From assembly GCA_031554215.1 (NCBI GenBank), contig JAVBKF010000075.1, forward strand, positions 1 to 32,297: a DNA stretch of 32,297 nucleotides. Direction: 5' to 3'. Positions 18,617-27,449 of this stretch are shown one piece after another. The notes beneath the pieces are model-generated. The model had not been told where the DNA came from. It saw nothing but the letters and a program-made list of their open reading frames with translations, and ran no database searches. Position 1 is the stretch's first letter. Each line of letters opens with the position of its first letter. Source of the stretch: JAVBKE01 sp031554215. GTDB lineage: Bacteria; Bacillota; Bacilli; JARBTR01. A program made the position numbers and the translations under genes.

Positions 18617-19669
18617 ATGAAAAAGTTAATCGCAACAAAACCAAGAGTAGCGGCATTAGTCGATTATGAAGCACAAACAATTCAAGAAAATGAAGTTAAG
18701 GTGAAGGTAAACTTTGCCTCCCCTAAACACGGAACTGAAGTGGTTGATTTCAGAGGTATTAGCCCATTTATTGATGAGGAATTTTCTCCAGAATGGCAAA
18801 TGTTTGTTCCGAGAGAAAAAGGACAAGCGCGCGGAATTGTGTTTGGCGAGTTCCAATTAGGTAATATGATTGTTGGAGAAGTCATTGAAAAAGGCAGTAA
18901 AGTAACTGAATATCAGCTCGGTGAAATTGTTTGTACGTATGCACCGATTATGGAGACAGTTGTTGTGAGTGCGGTGAACAACTATAAGCTTCGTAAATTA
19001 CCAAGTGCTACTAAATGGAAGAATGCCGTCTGTTATGATCCTGCTCAGTTCGCAATGAGTGGTGTGCGCGATGCACATGTGCGTGCAGGAGATTATGTCG
19101 TTGTTGTTGGACTTGGTGCCATTGGTCAAATTGCTATTCAGCTTGCTAAGAAGGCAGGTGCAAGTATTGTGATCGGCGTTGATCCACTAGAGAAACGCCG
19201 TGATATTGCACTACGTCATGGTGCTGACTTCTGTTTAGATCCAATCAAAACGGATGTTGGTCTTGAAATTAAGAAGCTAACAAACAAGCTTGGTGCTGAT
19301 TCAATCATTGAATCAAGTGGGAATGCGCAGGCCTTGCAAGCAGCACTAAGAGGGATTGCTTATGGCGGAACTATTTCCTACATCGCTTTCGCAAAACCAT
19401 TTCCAGAAGGATTCAATCTTGGTCGTGAGGCGCACTTTAACAATGCGAAAATCGTATTCTCGCGTGCATCCAGTGAACCAAATCCTGACTACCCACGATG
19501 GGATCGTAAGCGCATCGAAGATACTTGTTGGGAATTACTCATGAATGGCTATCTAGATTGCACGGAGATTATTGATCCAGTTGTATCATTTGCAGATTCA
19601 GCTGAAGCTTATATGAAGTATGTTGATCAAGAGCCAGATTTAAGTATCAAACTAGGTATTGAATTATAG
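18617..19669 (+). CDS. ycjQ: NAD-dependent D-guloside 3-dehydrogenase-like, medium-chain dehydrogenase (YcjQ type)
   Basis: The protein has 350 residues. A Rossmann fold is shown by G165-L-G-A-I-G170 within V-V-V-V-G-L-G-A-I-G-Q-I-A-I-Q-L-A, with the acidic end of the second strand in I-G-V-D. It looks like a zinc-type alcohol dehydrogenase relative, but I do not see the canonical structural four-cysteine cluster. Segments such as P-K-H-G-T-E-V-V-D-F-R, C-Y-D-P-A-Q-F-A-M-S-G-V-R-D and S-E-P-N-P-D-Y-P-R-W are recognisable from E. coli YcjQ, which oxidises C3 of D-gulosides. The ATG at 18617 is preferred because the E. coli protein also starts M-K-K-L; a TTG at 18614 has a better-spaced AGGA. 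It is followed by the epimerase and reductase genes of the same pathway. Confidence 0.88.
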   Translation: MKKLIATKPRVAALVDYEAQTIQENEVKVKVNFASPKHGTEVVDFRGISPFIDEEFSPEWQMFVPREKGQARGIVFGEFQLGNMIVGEVIEKGSKVTEYQLGEIVCTYAPIMETVVVSAVNNYKLRKLPSATKWKNAVCYDPAQFAMSGVRDAHVRAGDYVVVVGLGAIGQIAIQLAKKAGASIVIGVDPLEKRRDIALRHGADFCLDPIKTDVGLEIKKLTNKLGADSIIESSGNAQALQAALRGIAYGGTISYIAFAKPFPEGFNLGREAHFNNAKIVFSRASSEPNPDYPRWDRKRIEDTCWELLMNGYLDCTEIIDPVVSFADSAEAYMKYVDQEPDLSIKLGIEL

Positions 19670-19702
19670 AAAATCAGAGCAGCAAATAGGAGGATACTAA
19701 AC

Positions 19703-20506
19703 ATGAAAATTGGTACTCAGAACCAAGCGTTTTTCCCTGAAAATATGCGCGAGAAATTTGAAATGATTAAGAGTCTTGGTTTCTCAGCTTTTGAAATTGA
19801 CGGAAAACTATTAGTCGATAAGCTTCCAGAAATAAAAGAAGCAATCGCTGCGACAGGCTTACCTGTTTCAACGGCTTGCGGTGGTTATGGTGGCTGGATT
19901 GGTGATTTCATTGAAGAGCGCAGGTTGCAAGGATTGCAGGATATCAAATTGATTCTTGAAGCGCTACAAGAAGTGGGCGGGAAAGGCATTGTTGTCCCAG
20001 CAGCTTGGGGGATGTTCACATTCCGCCTCCCGCCAATGACTTCACCGCGATCAGTTGATGGTGACTTTAAAGCAGTGAGCGAATCGCTTGTTTATCTAGA
20101 TAGAATTGCTGGTGAAACTGGTACAACCATTTTCCTAGAGCCACTCAATCGCTATCAAGATCACATGATTAATACGCTTGCAGAAGCAAGAGCTTATATT
20201 GAAAAGAACAACCTAAAACACACAAAAATCATGGCAGACTTCTATCATATGAACATTGAAGAAGATGACCTTGCAGAAGCATTACACAAACATCGCGATT
20301 TGATTGGTCACATTCACTTAGCGGATAATCATCGCTACCAGCCAGGTAGTGGATCAATTGACTTTGTGAAACAGTTTGCTAGGTTAAAGGCAGACGGTTA
20401 TGACGGCTACTTAAATTACGAGTGCCGCGTCCGCGGGGAAGATGCTAAGGCAGAGTACGAGCAATCAATCAAACATTTAAACCGTATACTCCGTGAGGAG
20501 GTTTAA
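19703..20506 (+). CDS. ycjR: 3-keto-D-guloside 4-epimerase-like TIM-barrel isomerase (YcjR type)
   Basis: The 267-residue protein belongs to the AP-endonuclease 2/sugar isomerase-epimerase family. The four metal ligands of this fold are in place: E146 (E-P-L-N-R-Y-Q-D-H), D179 (A-D-F-Y-H-M-N), H205 (I-H-L-A-D-N-H) and E240 (N-Y-E-C-R-V-R). Very long runs resemble E. coli YcjR (for example V-V-P-A-A-W-G-M-F-T-F-R-L-P-P-M-T-S-P-R-S), which equilibrates 3-keto-D-gulosides and 3-keto-D-glucosides by C4 epimerisation. AGGAGG lies nine bases before the ATG. It sits between the two dehydrogenase genes that would make and use its keto substrates. Confidence 0.9.
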   Translation: MKIGTQNQAFFPENMREKFEMIKSLGFSAFEIDGKLLVDKLPEIKEAIAATGLPVSTACGGYGGWIGDFIEERRLQGLQDIKLILEALQEVGGKGIVVPAAWGMFTFRLPPMTSPRSVDGDFKAVSESLVYLDRIAGETGTTIFLEPLNRYQDHMINTLAEARAYIEKNNLKHTKIMADFYHMNIEEDDLAEALHKHRDLIGHIHLADNHRYQPGSGSIDFVKQFARLKADGYDGYLNYECRVRGEDAKAEYEQSIKHLNRILREEV

Positions 20507-20510
20507 CAAG

Positions 20511-21545
20511 TTGAAAAAGAAAGTAGCCATTATTGGTGCAGGGCAAGTAGCTGAAACAGTTCATATCGCTTACTACCGCACGCGCGAGGAACTTGAAATT
20601 GTTGCAGTTGTTGATCCAAATACAGTGGTAGCAGGTGCATTTGCGGTACGGAATGATATTGCAAAAGTTTACGCTACTATCGACGAACTTTTTGCTAATG
20701 AGACAATTGACATGGTAAGCATTTGTACACCAAATCGGTTTCATCACGGGGCAACACTGGTTGCACTAGCGAATGGTTGTCATGTGATGTGTGAAAAGCC
20801 ACCCGCTTTAACAGCTAGTGAAGCAAAGGGAATGTGGCTACTATCAAAAGAAAAAGGAAAGATTCTAGCCTATGATTTCCATCATCGTTTCGCTGATGAT
20901 GCCGTCTTCCTTCGGGGGCAAGTACAAGAGGGTGTACTTGGGGATGTGTATGTGGTGAAAGCGCAAGCATTACGCCGCTGTGGAATTCCTGGATGGGGTA
21001 CTTTCACTGACAAGAACTTACAGGGCGGAGGGCCACTAATTGATATTGGTATCCACATGCTTGATGCAGCACTATTTGTACTAGGCTTCCCCAAAGTAAA
21101 AACAGTCACCGCCCATATGTTTCAGGAAATTGGAACAAAAAAGAGCGAGGGGATGTTTGGAAAATGGGACCCAAGCAAATATACAGTTGAAGATTCGTTG
21201 TTTGGTACCATTGAATTTGAATCAGGGGCGATCCTGCAACTTGAAACATCATTTGCCCTAAACATGAAAGAGAAGTCGATCATGAATGTATCGTTTTATG
21301 GCAATAAAGCAGGGGCACAGCTTTTTCCTGCTGAAATATTTACTGATGAAAAAGGAGAACTAGTGAGCCTGCATGAGCAGCCAGAAGCAGACGAGAAACG
21401 GCATGAAAAGAGCATGAAAGCATTTGTTGATCGCTGTCTTGGTGGAGATGCTTTGCTAGCAGATGGTGAAGAGGGCTACGTGGTGCAACGCATTGTTGAG
21501 GCTCTGTACCAATCTGCTGAAAAAGGCGAGCGTATTCTATTATGA
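20511..21545 (+). CDS. ycjS: D-glucoside 3-dehydrogenase-like, Gfo/Idh/MocA family (YcjS type)
   Basis: The 344-residue oxidoreductase has an N-terminal Rossmann fold (K-V-A-I-I-G-A-G-Q-V-A), the family lysine K96 in C-E-K-P-P-A, and the active-site pair D178 and H182 in D-I-G-I-H-M-L-D-A-A. By analogy with E. coli YcjS it interconverts D-glucosides and 3-keto-D-glucosides with NAD(H). TTG at 20511 is chosen as the start because AGGAGG (20496-20501) precedes it by nine bases and the upstream gene ends at 20506; a GTG at 20493 would overlap that gene and lie upstream of the binding site. The stop overlaps the start of the next gene by four bases. Confidence 0.88.
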   Translation: MKKKVAIIGAGQVAETVHIAYYRTREELEIVAVVDPNTVVAGAFAVRNDIAKVYATIDELFANETIDMVSICTPNRFHHGATLVALANGCHVMCEKPPALTASEAKGMWLLSKEKGKILAYDFHHRFADDAVFLRGQVQEGVLGDVYVVKAQALRRCGIPGWGTFTDKNLQGGGPLIDIGIHMLDAALFVLGFPKVKTVTAHMFQEIGTKKSEGMFGKWDPSKYTVEDSLFGTIEFESGAILQLETSFALNMKEKSIMNVSFYGNKAGAQLFPAEIFTDEKGELVSLHEQPEADEKRHEKSMKAFVDRCLGGDALLADGEEGYVVQRIVEALYQSAEKGERILL

Positions 21546-23770
21546 ACTGTACAAACTGTTTAATTGAGAAGAAATTTGATGTAAATACGATGAACAAGAA
21601 TGCATCTTTAATGGTCGTTGGTAATGGTTATTTAGGTGTCAGGGCAGCATTTGAAGAGAATTACCCGGAACAAACAAGGGGGCTTTATGTTGCAGGTATC
21701 TACAATAAGGCACCCGGGGATGCCAGCACTGAAATCGTGAATCTGCCAGATGTTTGCGGCATGAAAATTGAAATTGATGGACAAGCCTTTAACTTGTTTA
21801 ATGGACAAACGCATTCATATAGACGAGAACTAAACTTATTTACCGGTGAGTGCACGCGATCTATTGAGTGGGAAAATGAGCAAGGGAAGCGGTTCTCATT
21901 TGTTTTTAGCCGTTTTGCCAGCAAAGTAACGAACCATTTAATTGCTTCAAAGGTGACAATCACTTGCATGAATGAAACGGCAGAGCTAACGATTCACACA
22001 GGTATTGACGGACAAGAAACCAATCACGGTAAGCAGCATACTGCAGAGAAGGATGTCAGAATAACAGACGGCGATATTATGCAGGGACTTTACCAAACGA
22101 TTGAATCTGGTCATGAGATAGGGATGGCTACTAGATGTACAGCAACTAGCGGTGATCAAGATTTCTATGCTGGGAATCGTCAGCTGATGGCAAGATATAA
22201 GGGAACACTTACTCCTGGTATTACCTATTCAGTGGAGAAGTTGTCTGCCGTTCATACAACACTTGAAAGTGAACAACCATTAGTGGATAGTGTTGCGATG
22301 ATTCAATCTCTAGCAGGTGTCAGTTATCAAACGCTGAGAGATCAGTCTGCTGAAAAATGGCAAACTGTCTGGGCGAGTAAAGCCATCACATTGACGTCAG
22401 AAAATCCATTTGATCAGCTAGCGATTCATTTTGCTACCTATCATTTAGAAATCATGACACCGTTTCATGATCGGCGTATGAGCGTTGCTGCTAAGGGACT
22501 AACTGGCGAAGGGTATAAAGGTCATGTGTTTTGGGATACGGAATTGTTCATTGCGCCATTCCACTTGTATACTGACGCAGATAACATGAAACGCTTACTA
22601 ACGTATCGTTATATGCATTTGCAAGGTGCGTTCAATAAAGCAAAGCGCAATGGTTACGAAGGTGCCTTGTTCCCGTGGGAAAGCGCGTTTACTGGTGAAG
22701 AAGAAACACCAGAATTTGCAGCGATTAATATCAAGACAGGCAAGCGGCAACCAGTTGCTTCAGCTGCTGCAGAGCATCATATCGTCGCTGATATTGCCTT
22801 TGCAACGGTTCAATACTATCTAGCATCACAGGATCATGACTTTATGAAAAAAGAAGGACTAACGCTTCTGAAAGAAACAAGTCGTTTCTGGATTAGCCGG
22901 ACGACTGAAAGAAACGGGCAGCTTGTTATTAACAATGTCATTGGTCCCGATGAGTATACAGAGTACATTGATAATAATGCTTATACAAATTATCTTGCTT
23001 ATTACAATGTGCAGCAAACGCTTCACTACATGGAAAAGTACGGGGACACAGATCAGGAACTAATCAAGCGAGGCAATGATTTTTTGGAGAAGTTGTACTT
23101 GCCAAAGCCAAATGACGAGCAGATTATTCCACAAGATGATCAATTTCTCAGTAGACCATGCATTGATTTAAGCAAGTATAAACAAAGTCAAGGTAGCCAA
23201 GGGATACTGCTCGATTATTCACGTCATGAAGTGAATGAAATGCAGATACTGAAGCAAGCAGATCTCGTCATGCTCTTTTACCTGATGCCGAATCTATTTA
23301 GCGAAGCGGTTGTGAAGAAGAATCTCTGCTTCTATGAGCAAAGAACGATTCATGATTCATCACTGAGTAAGGCGATTCATGCGATTGTCGCAAACCGCTG
23401 TGGTGATAAAGAGGCAGCGTATAGGTTCTTTCAGGAAGCTTGTATGATTGATCTGGGAGGAAACCCGCATTCATCTGATGCTGGTATTCATGCAGCGTCA
23501 CTCGGGTCACTTTGGCTGGCAACAATATTTGGTTTTGCAGGCATTTCAATTGCCGGTGAACAGCTAGCCATTCACCCAGATTTACCAGCAGCGTGGCAAG
23601 CTGTTCGTTTTCCGTTGCAATGGCATAGAGAGCAACTTGTGATTACATTGTCTCATGATAAAATTGTCGTATCAAAAACGTCTGCAACGCCAATGACCAT
23701 TATCATAGCTGGTGAAGCATGTGAGCTTGTAAACCTGATTGAAAAAAAGATTCCGCGGGGGCAAGTTTGA
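21542..23770 (+). CDS. ycjT: GH65 glycoside phosphorylase, kojibiose phosphorylase-like (YcjT type)
   Basis: GH65 phosphorylases split alpha-glucosyl disaccharides with phosphate, inverting the anomeric centre, and release beta-glucose 1-phosphate. The 742-residue protein shows the super-sandwich N-terminus (N-G-Y-L-G-V-R-A-A-F-E), the alpha/alpha-barrel start G-H-V-F-W-D-T-E, the general acid E471 in G-P-D-E-Y-T-E, and the phosphate-binding S-S-L-S (606-609). Position and order match E. coli ycjT, a kojibiose phosphorylase; maltose, trehalose or nigerose phosphorylases share these motifs, so specificity is an inference from context. The next gene encodes the matching beta-phosphoglucomutase. 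The ATG overlaps the previous stop (ATGA) and the ribosome binding site is weak. Confidence 0.88.
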   Translation: MNCTNCLIEKKFDVNTMNKNASLMVVGNGYLGVRAAFEENYPEQTRGLYVAGIYNKAPGDASTEIVNLPDVCGMKIEIDGQAFNLFNGQTHSYRRELNLFTGECTRSIEWENEQGKRFSFVFSRFASKVTNHLIASKVTITCMNETAELTIHTGIDGQETNHGKQHTAEKDVRITDGDIMQGLYQTIESGHEIGMATRCTATSGDQDFYAGNRQLMARYKGTLTPGITYSVEKLSAVHTTLESEQPLVDSVAMIQSLAGVSYQTLRDQSAEKWQTVWASKAITLTSENPFDQLAIHFATYHLEIMTPFHDRRMSVAAKGLTGEGYKGHVFWDTELFIAPFHLYTDADNMKRLLTYRYMHLQGAFNKAKRNGYEGALFPWESAFTGEEETPEFAAINIKTGKRQPVASAAAEHHIVADIAFATVQYYLASQDHDFMKKEGLTLLKETSRFWISRTTERNGQLVINNVIGPDEYTEYIDNNAYTNYLAYYNVQQTLHYMEKYGDTDQELIKRGNDFLEKLYLPKPNDEQIIPQDDQFLSRPCIDLSKYKQSQGSQGILLDYSRHEVNEMQILKQADLVMLFYLMPNLFSEAVVKKNLCFYEQRTIHDSSLSKAIHAIVANRCGDKEAAYRFFQEACMIDLGGNPHSSDAGIHAASLGSLWLATIFGFAGISIAGEQLAIHPDLPAAWQAVRFPLQWHREQLVITLSHDKIVVSKTSATPMTIIIAGEACELVNLIEKKIPRGQV

Positions 23771-24435
23771 TGAACAATAAAATTGAAGCAGTTGTTTTTG
23801 ACTTAGATGGTGTTATAACAGATACCGCACATTATCATTACCTAGCTTGGAAAAGCTTAGCTGACTTCATTGGGATTGAAATTGATGCAGTGTTCAATGA
23901 GCGTTTGAAAGGTGTGAGCCGGATTGATTCGTTGAAACTGATCATTGAACATGGCGGCCGAACTGGAGACTTTTCTGATGAAGAGATTGAGCAGATGGCA
24001 TTTACTAAGAATGAACACTACTGCGAGTATCTGAAGCTTTTATCGCCTAAAGATATTCTGCCAGGAATTCACGCACTCATTCTTGCAATTAGAGAAGATC
24101 AGATTAAAGTAGGGCTTGCCTCTGTATCGAAGAATGCGCTTGTCGTGTTGAAAGCATTAGAAATAGAGCACCTATTTGATTATTGTGTGGATGCAGCTAA
24201 AATTAAACGAAGTAAGCCCGATCCAGAAGTGTTTTTAACCGCCTGTGAGAAACTACAGGTTTCACCAGAAAGATCAATCGGCATCGAGGATGCCTTAGTC
24301 GGGATTGAAGCGATTCACCAAAGCAACATGTTTGCGGTTGGTGTCGGTGAACTACTGACAAAGGCAGACCTCAGAGTGAATGATACAAGTGAGTTAAATT
24401 GGCAAGCAATCAAGGCAAGTTACGACCAGCGCTAA
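23770..24435 (+). CDS. ycjU: Beta-phosphoglucomutase (HAD family)
   Basis: The enzyme converts beta-glucose 1-phosphate, the product of the preceding GH65 enzyme, to glucose 6-phosphate through a beta-glucose 1,6-bisphosphate intermediate. The 221-residue protein has the HAD nucleophile pair D11-L-D13 in V-V-F-D-L-D-G-V-I-T-D-T, the cap motif H-Y-H-Y-L-A-W-K-S-L, G-V-S-R-I-D-S-L, the S/T motif A-S-V-S-K-N, K-R-S-K-P-D-P-E-V-F, and G-I-E-D-A-L-V-G-I-E-A-I. The ATG at 23770 shares one base with the upstream stop (TGATG). A TTG one codon earlier is possible but less likely. Confidence 0.95.
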   Translation: MNNKIEAVVFDLDGVITDTAHYHYLAWKSLADFIGIEIDAVFNERLKGVSRIDSLKLIIEHGGRTGDFSDEEIEQMAFTKNEHYCEYLKLLSPKDILPGIHALILAIREDQIKVGLASVSKNALVVLKALEIEHLFDYCVDAAKIKRSKPDPEVFLTACEKLQVSPERSIGIEDALVGIEAIHQSNMFAVGVGELLTKADLRVNDTSELNWQAIKASYDQR

Positions 24436-24525
24436 GTGGATATCATATCAGTCATGATGATTGATGTGTGGATACAAAGGAGAAAGATAGATGATGCTAG
24501 GTCAGGAGAAAGGGAGTTGTAAGGA

Positions 24526-25617
24526 TTGACTGAAATTCATTTGAAAAATATTTATAAAATATACGACAACGACGTCACAGCAGTAACTGATTTCAACTTA
24601 GATATTAAAGATAAAGAGTTTATTGTATTTGTTGGTCCATCTGGTTGCGGGAAATCAACGACGCTCAGAATGATTGCAGGACTTGAAGAAATATCTGAAG
24701 GCGATCTCTTTATTGACGAGAATCGCGTGAATGATGTAGCACCAAAAGATCGCGATATTGCGATGGTTTTTCAGAACTACGCATTGTATCCACACATGAC
24801 TGTCTATGACAACATGGCACTTGGACTTAAACTACGCAAGTTCTCAAAGGAAGAAATTGATCGCCGCGTTAATGAGGCGGCAGATATCCTTGGTTTAGAG
24901 CCTTATTTAAAGAGAAAGCCAAAGGCATTGTCTGGTGGTCAACGTCAACGTGTTGCTTTAGGTCGTGCAATTGTTCGTGATGCAAAAGTTTTCTTAATGG
25001 ACGAGCCGTTATCGAACCTAGATGCTAAATTACGGGTACAAATGCGTTCCGTAATTGCGAAACTGCACCAACGCCTCAACACAACAACCATCTATGTAAC
25101 GCATGACCAGACAGAAGCGATGACTATGGCTTCACGTCTTGTTGTTATGAAAGATGGCATTATTCAGCAAGTAGGATCACCGAAAGAAGTGTATGACAAG
25201 CCAGTCAATAAATTTGTTGCTGGTTTCATTGGCTCACCAGCGATGAACTTCTTAAACGGTCGTATTGACGGCAGTGGGTTTAATATGGGCACGACAACAA
25301 TTGCGATTCCAGAAGCTAGGCTAAAGGTACTGACAGAGCAAGGCTATATTGGTAAGGAAATGATTCTTGGGATTCGCCCAGAGGATGTTCATGACTCAGA
25401 GAGAAGACTGGGTATGCATCCAAACGTGGTGGCGCATATTGAAGTAGCTGAACTCATGGGCGCAGAGACAATGCTTTACACGAAAGTGGATGAGCAATCA
25501 CTTGTGGCACGGATTAATTCACGTGATGAAGTCACTGTAAACACGGGTATGACACTTGCGATAAACATGGACAAGGCACATTTCTTTGATACAGAAAGCC
25601 TGTTGCGGGTTAAGTAA
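24526..25617 (+). CDS. ycjV: ABC sugar transporter ATP-binding protein (MsmK/UgpC type)
   Basis: This cytoplasmic ATPase of 363 residues drives the two permeases. It shows Walker A G37-P-S-G-C-G-K-S-T45, the Q-loop in V-F-Q-N-Y-A-L-Y-P-H, the signature L-S-G-G-Q (135-139), Walker B V-F-L-M-D-E-P-L-S-N-L-D-A, the switch histidine in Y-V-T-H-D-Q-T-E-A, and a C-terminal TOBE-like domain (A-E-L-M-G-A-E-T). The start is TTG at 24526 with AGGGAG nine bases upstream. A 90-base gap separates it from the mutase gene. Having a dedicated ATPase suggests the transporter is self-sufficient, although MsmK-type ATPases often serve several importers. Confidence 0.95.
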   Translation: MTEIHLKNIYKIYDNDVTAVTDFNLDIKDKEFIVFVGPSGCGKSTTLRMIAGLEEISEGDLFIDENRVNDVAPKDRDIAMVFQNYALYPHMTVYDNMALGLKLRKFSKEEIDRRVNEAADILGLEPYLKRKPKALSGGQRQRVALGRAIVRDAKVFLMDEPLSNLDAKLRVQMRSVIAKLHQRLNTTTIYVTHDQTEAMTMASRLVVMKDGIIQQVGSPKEVYDKPVNKFVAGFIGSPAMNFLNGRIDGSGFNMGTTTIAIPEARLKVLTEQGYIGKEMILGIRPEDVHDSERRLGMHPNVVAHIEVAELMGAETMLYTKVDEQSLVARINSRDEVTVNTGMTLAINMDKAHFFDTESLLRVK

Positions 25618-25632
25618 ATAAGACTTAATTTA
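25610..25632 (+). terminator. Weak hairpin at the end of the ycj-type operon
   Basis: TTAAGT (25610-25615) and ACTTAA (25623-25628) pair around AAATAAG, followed by TTTAAC. The stem contains no G-C pairs except one on each side, so it is a weak candidate, and the only one found at this end of the operon. Confidence 0.3.
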
Positions 25633-25870
25633 ACTGTTTATCCAAACTAAATAATCTATTTCATCTGCATGTACTTTAAGACGGACAATCAGTCCTGAAG
25701 GTGTTAGGTGCGTGACTGAAATAAAAGATTTCGTAGTATTTGGCTGATGACGCGTCGCCAAATGCTGCGATTTTTTTGGAAAGATTACAGGCAAAGAAAA
25801 TTGTTCTATGAGTCCGGTTCTCAGGCGGAATGACAACATTTTTTATATAAATGTTATCGTCAGACATCAA
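25630..25870 (-). pseudogene. Possible frameshifted gene remnant
   Basis: On the minus strand two overlapping frames read like parts of one protein: an N-terminal piece (D-D-N-I-Y-I-K-N-V-V-I-P-P-E-N) and, in a different frame, a C-terminal piece (S-F-I-S-V-T-H-L-T-P-S-G-L-I-V-R-L-K-V-H-A) ending at 25630. A one-base shift around 25740 would join them. I do not recognise the family, and the match in style may be chance. The rest of the 25618-26099 gap, apart from the promoter below, holds nothing I recognise. Confidence 0.25.
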
Positions 25871-25980
25871 TTATATGTAGCAGTGTGGATAGGTTCCAAT
25901 TTCAATAAAGATAGTCGTGCTCCCCCTAGCGGGAAATAAGTAAATGGATACTGAGAATACTAGTGTTTAAGGCTAATTTC

Positions 25981-26009
25981 TTGAGAAAATCAGGGGAGAG
26001 TAGTACAAT
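25981..26009 (+). promoter_or_regulatory. Predicted promoter of the NADH dehydrogenase gene
   Basis: A -35 box TTGAGA (25981-25986) and a -10 box TACAAT (26004-26009) are separated by 17 bases, close to the SigA consensus. Confidence 0.55.
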
Positions 26010-26024
26010 CTCTGGTACACAAGT

Positions 26025-26046
26025 TGATATGATGAATACCATATCA
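26025..26046 (+). promoter_or_regulatory. Inverted repeat in the NADH dehydrogenase leader
   Basis: TGATATG (26025-26031) and CATATCA (26040-26046) form a perfect seven-base inverted repeat with an eight-base spacer, about ten bases after the predicted transcription start. It could be an operator or an RNA hairpin. It does not match the Rex consensus I know. Confidence 0.4.
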
Positions 26047-26099
26047 TTGGGGGAGCCAAGTGCTTGTGATCTATGTCATTTTAGAAAAGAGTGATCCAT

Positions 26100-27290
26100 T
26101 TGGCAAAAAAGAGAATTGTCATTCTGGGTGGGGGATTTGCCGGGCAGATGACCGCTGTCACGCTACAGAAATATTTGGATGATGCTGAAGCAGAAGTTGT
26201 ATTAGTGAACAAGCATAACTACCACTTTATTACTTATAAATTGCATGAAATTGCAGCAGGAAATACCACGAGTGAAGCGGTTTCCGTCAATATTAATGAA
26301 CTAATTGATACCAATAAAATTCAATTTAAAAAAGGCACCGTAGTTGCCATTGACAAGGAAAAGAAGCTGGTGCAACTTGAAACGGAACGAATCGAATATG
26401 ATATTTTAGTAGCTTGTATGGGTGGTCAGCCACAGACATTTAATGTCCCTGGCGTAGCAGAACATGCTCATTTCATCTGGACGAGAAATACAGCACAGGC
26501 AATCAACGAGCAGATGGTTGAGAATTTCAACGGTTGGCATGCTGATCGTGATGATGCTAGGTTAACTGTTGTTTGTGTCGGTGCAGGATTTACTGGACTA
26601 GAGTTTCTTGGTGAGATGGTCGAACGAAAGCTTGAACTCGCTGATGAGTATTCAATTCCGGAAGAGAAAATTAAAATTATTTGTCTAGAAGCGGCAGATC
26701 GTGTGTTGCCAATGTTCCCGGACAAGGCTGTCAATTATTCAGTGAATTATTTACATGAGCATGATATTGAAATTCGCCTCAATCAGAAGATTGCCTCGCT
26801 GGATGAGGAAGGTGTCAATATGCAAGATGGCAGTAAGATTTACTCCCGTATGGTGATTTGGGCGACAGGTGTCAAGGGCAATCCGATTATTCATGAGGCT
26901 GGATTTCCAGAGGTTGGCAGGACTGAGCGGGTAGAGATTAACGAATTCCTTGAAGTGAAAGGAATGCCTGAAGTTTATGTCATTGGAGATGCCAGTGTTT
27001 GTGTCGATGGTGAAGGGAAACCCTATCCACAAACGGCACAGCTTGCTTTCCAGCAAGGGGAATATGTCGGTAAGCACATCACCCAGAAGCTGCGTGGTGA
27101 GGAAAGTAGACCATTTCGCCTTTCCTATCGTGGTACGCTGATGTCCCTTGGGAAAGTTGGTGCAGGTGTTGTTTATGGGCATGTTGTCAAAGGTGTTACT
27201 GGACATATCTTTAAAGTGGTTGTTGATCAGCTCTATTATTATAAGCTGAAGGGATTGCCACTTGTGGTGAAAATGTTTACGAAGAAATAG
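26100..27290 (+). CDS. Type II NADH:quinone oxidoreductase
   Basis: This membrane-associated flavoprotein passes electrons from NADH to quinone without pumping protons. From the chosen start it has 396 residues. The FAD site is I-V-I-L-G-G-G-F-A-G (10-15 core), the NAD site V-C-V-G-A-G-F-T-G-L-E, and the second flavin contact V-I-G-D-A-S. The quinone-side motif P-Q-T-A-Q-L-A-F-Q-Q-G is typical. TTG at 26100 is preferred because AAAGAGTGATC, a good match to the anti-Shine-Dalgarno sequence, lies directly before it; a GTG at 26091 would lie inside that site. The gene has its own promoter and terminator. Bacilli often have several paralogs, so no symbol is given. Confidence 0.92.
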   Translation: MAKKRIVILGGGFAGQMTAVTLQKYLDDAEAEVVLVNKHNYHFITYKLHEIAAGNTTSEAVSVNINELIDTNKIQFKKGTVVAIDKEKKLVQLETERIEYDILVACMGGQPQTFNVPGVAEHAHFIWTRNTAQAINEQMVENFNGWHADRDDARLTVVCVGAGFTGLEFLGEMVERKLELADEYSIPEEKIKIICLEAADRVLPMFPDKAVNYSVNYLHEHDIEIRLNQKIASLDEEGVNMQDGSKIYSRMVIWATGVKGNPIIHEAGFPEVGRTERVEINEFLEVKGMPEVYVIGDASVCVDGEGKPYPQTAQLAFQQGEYVGKHITQKLRGEESRPFRLSYRGTLMSLGKVGAGVVYGHVVKGVTGHIFKVVVDQLYYYKLKGLPLVVKMFTKK

Positions 27291-27315
27291 ACTTCGGTAT
27301 TCAAATCATAATTGA

Positions 27316-27360
27316 AAGGTCTTGCCTCACTTTAGTATGAAGTGAAGCAAGGCCTTATTT
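27316..27360 (+). terminator. Terminator after the NADH dehydrogenase gene
   Basis: A long stem, with arms 27316-27332 and 27340-27356 and two mismatches, closes a seven-base loop and is followed by ATTT. Confidence 0.85.
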
Positions 27361-27449
27361 CGGATGTCTGGATCTATATGTCAAAAATTTTGTAGCGTGT
27401 GCAGTAAATCATCGTTGCGAAGGGTATTCATAGTGAGAGGGGCGCTAGC

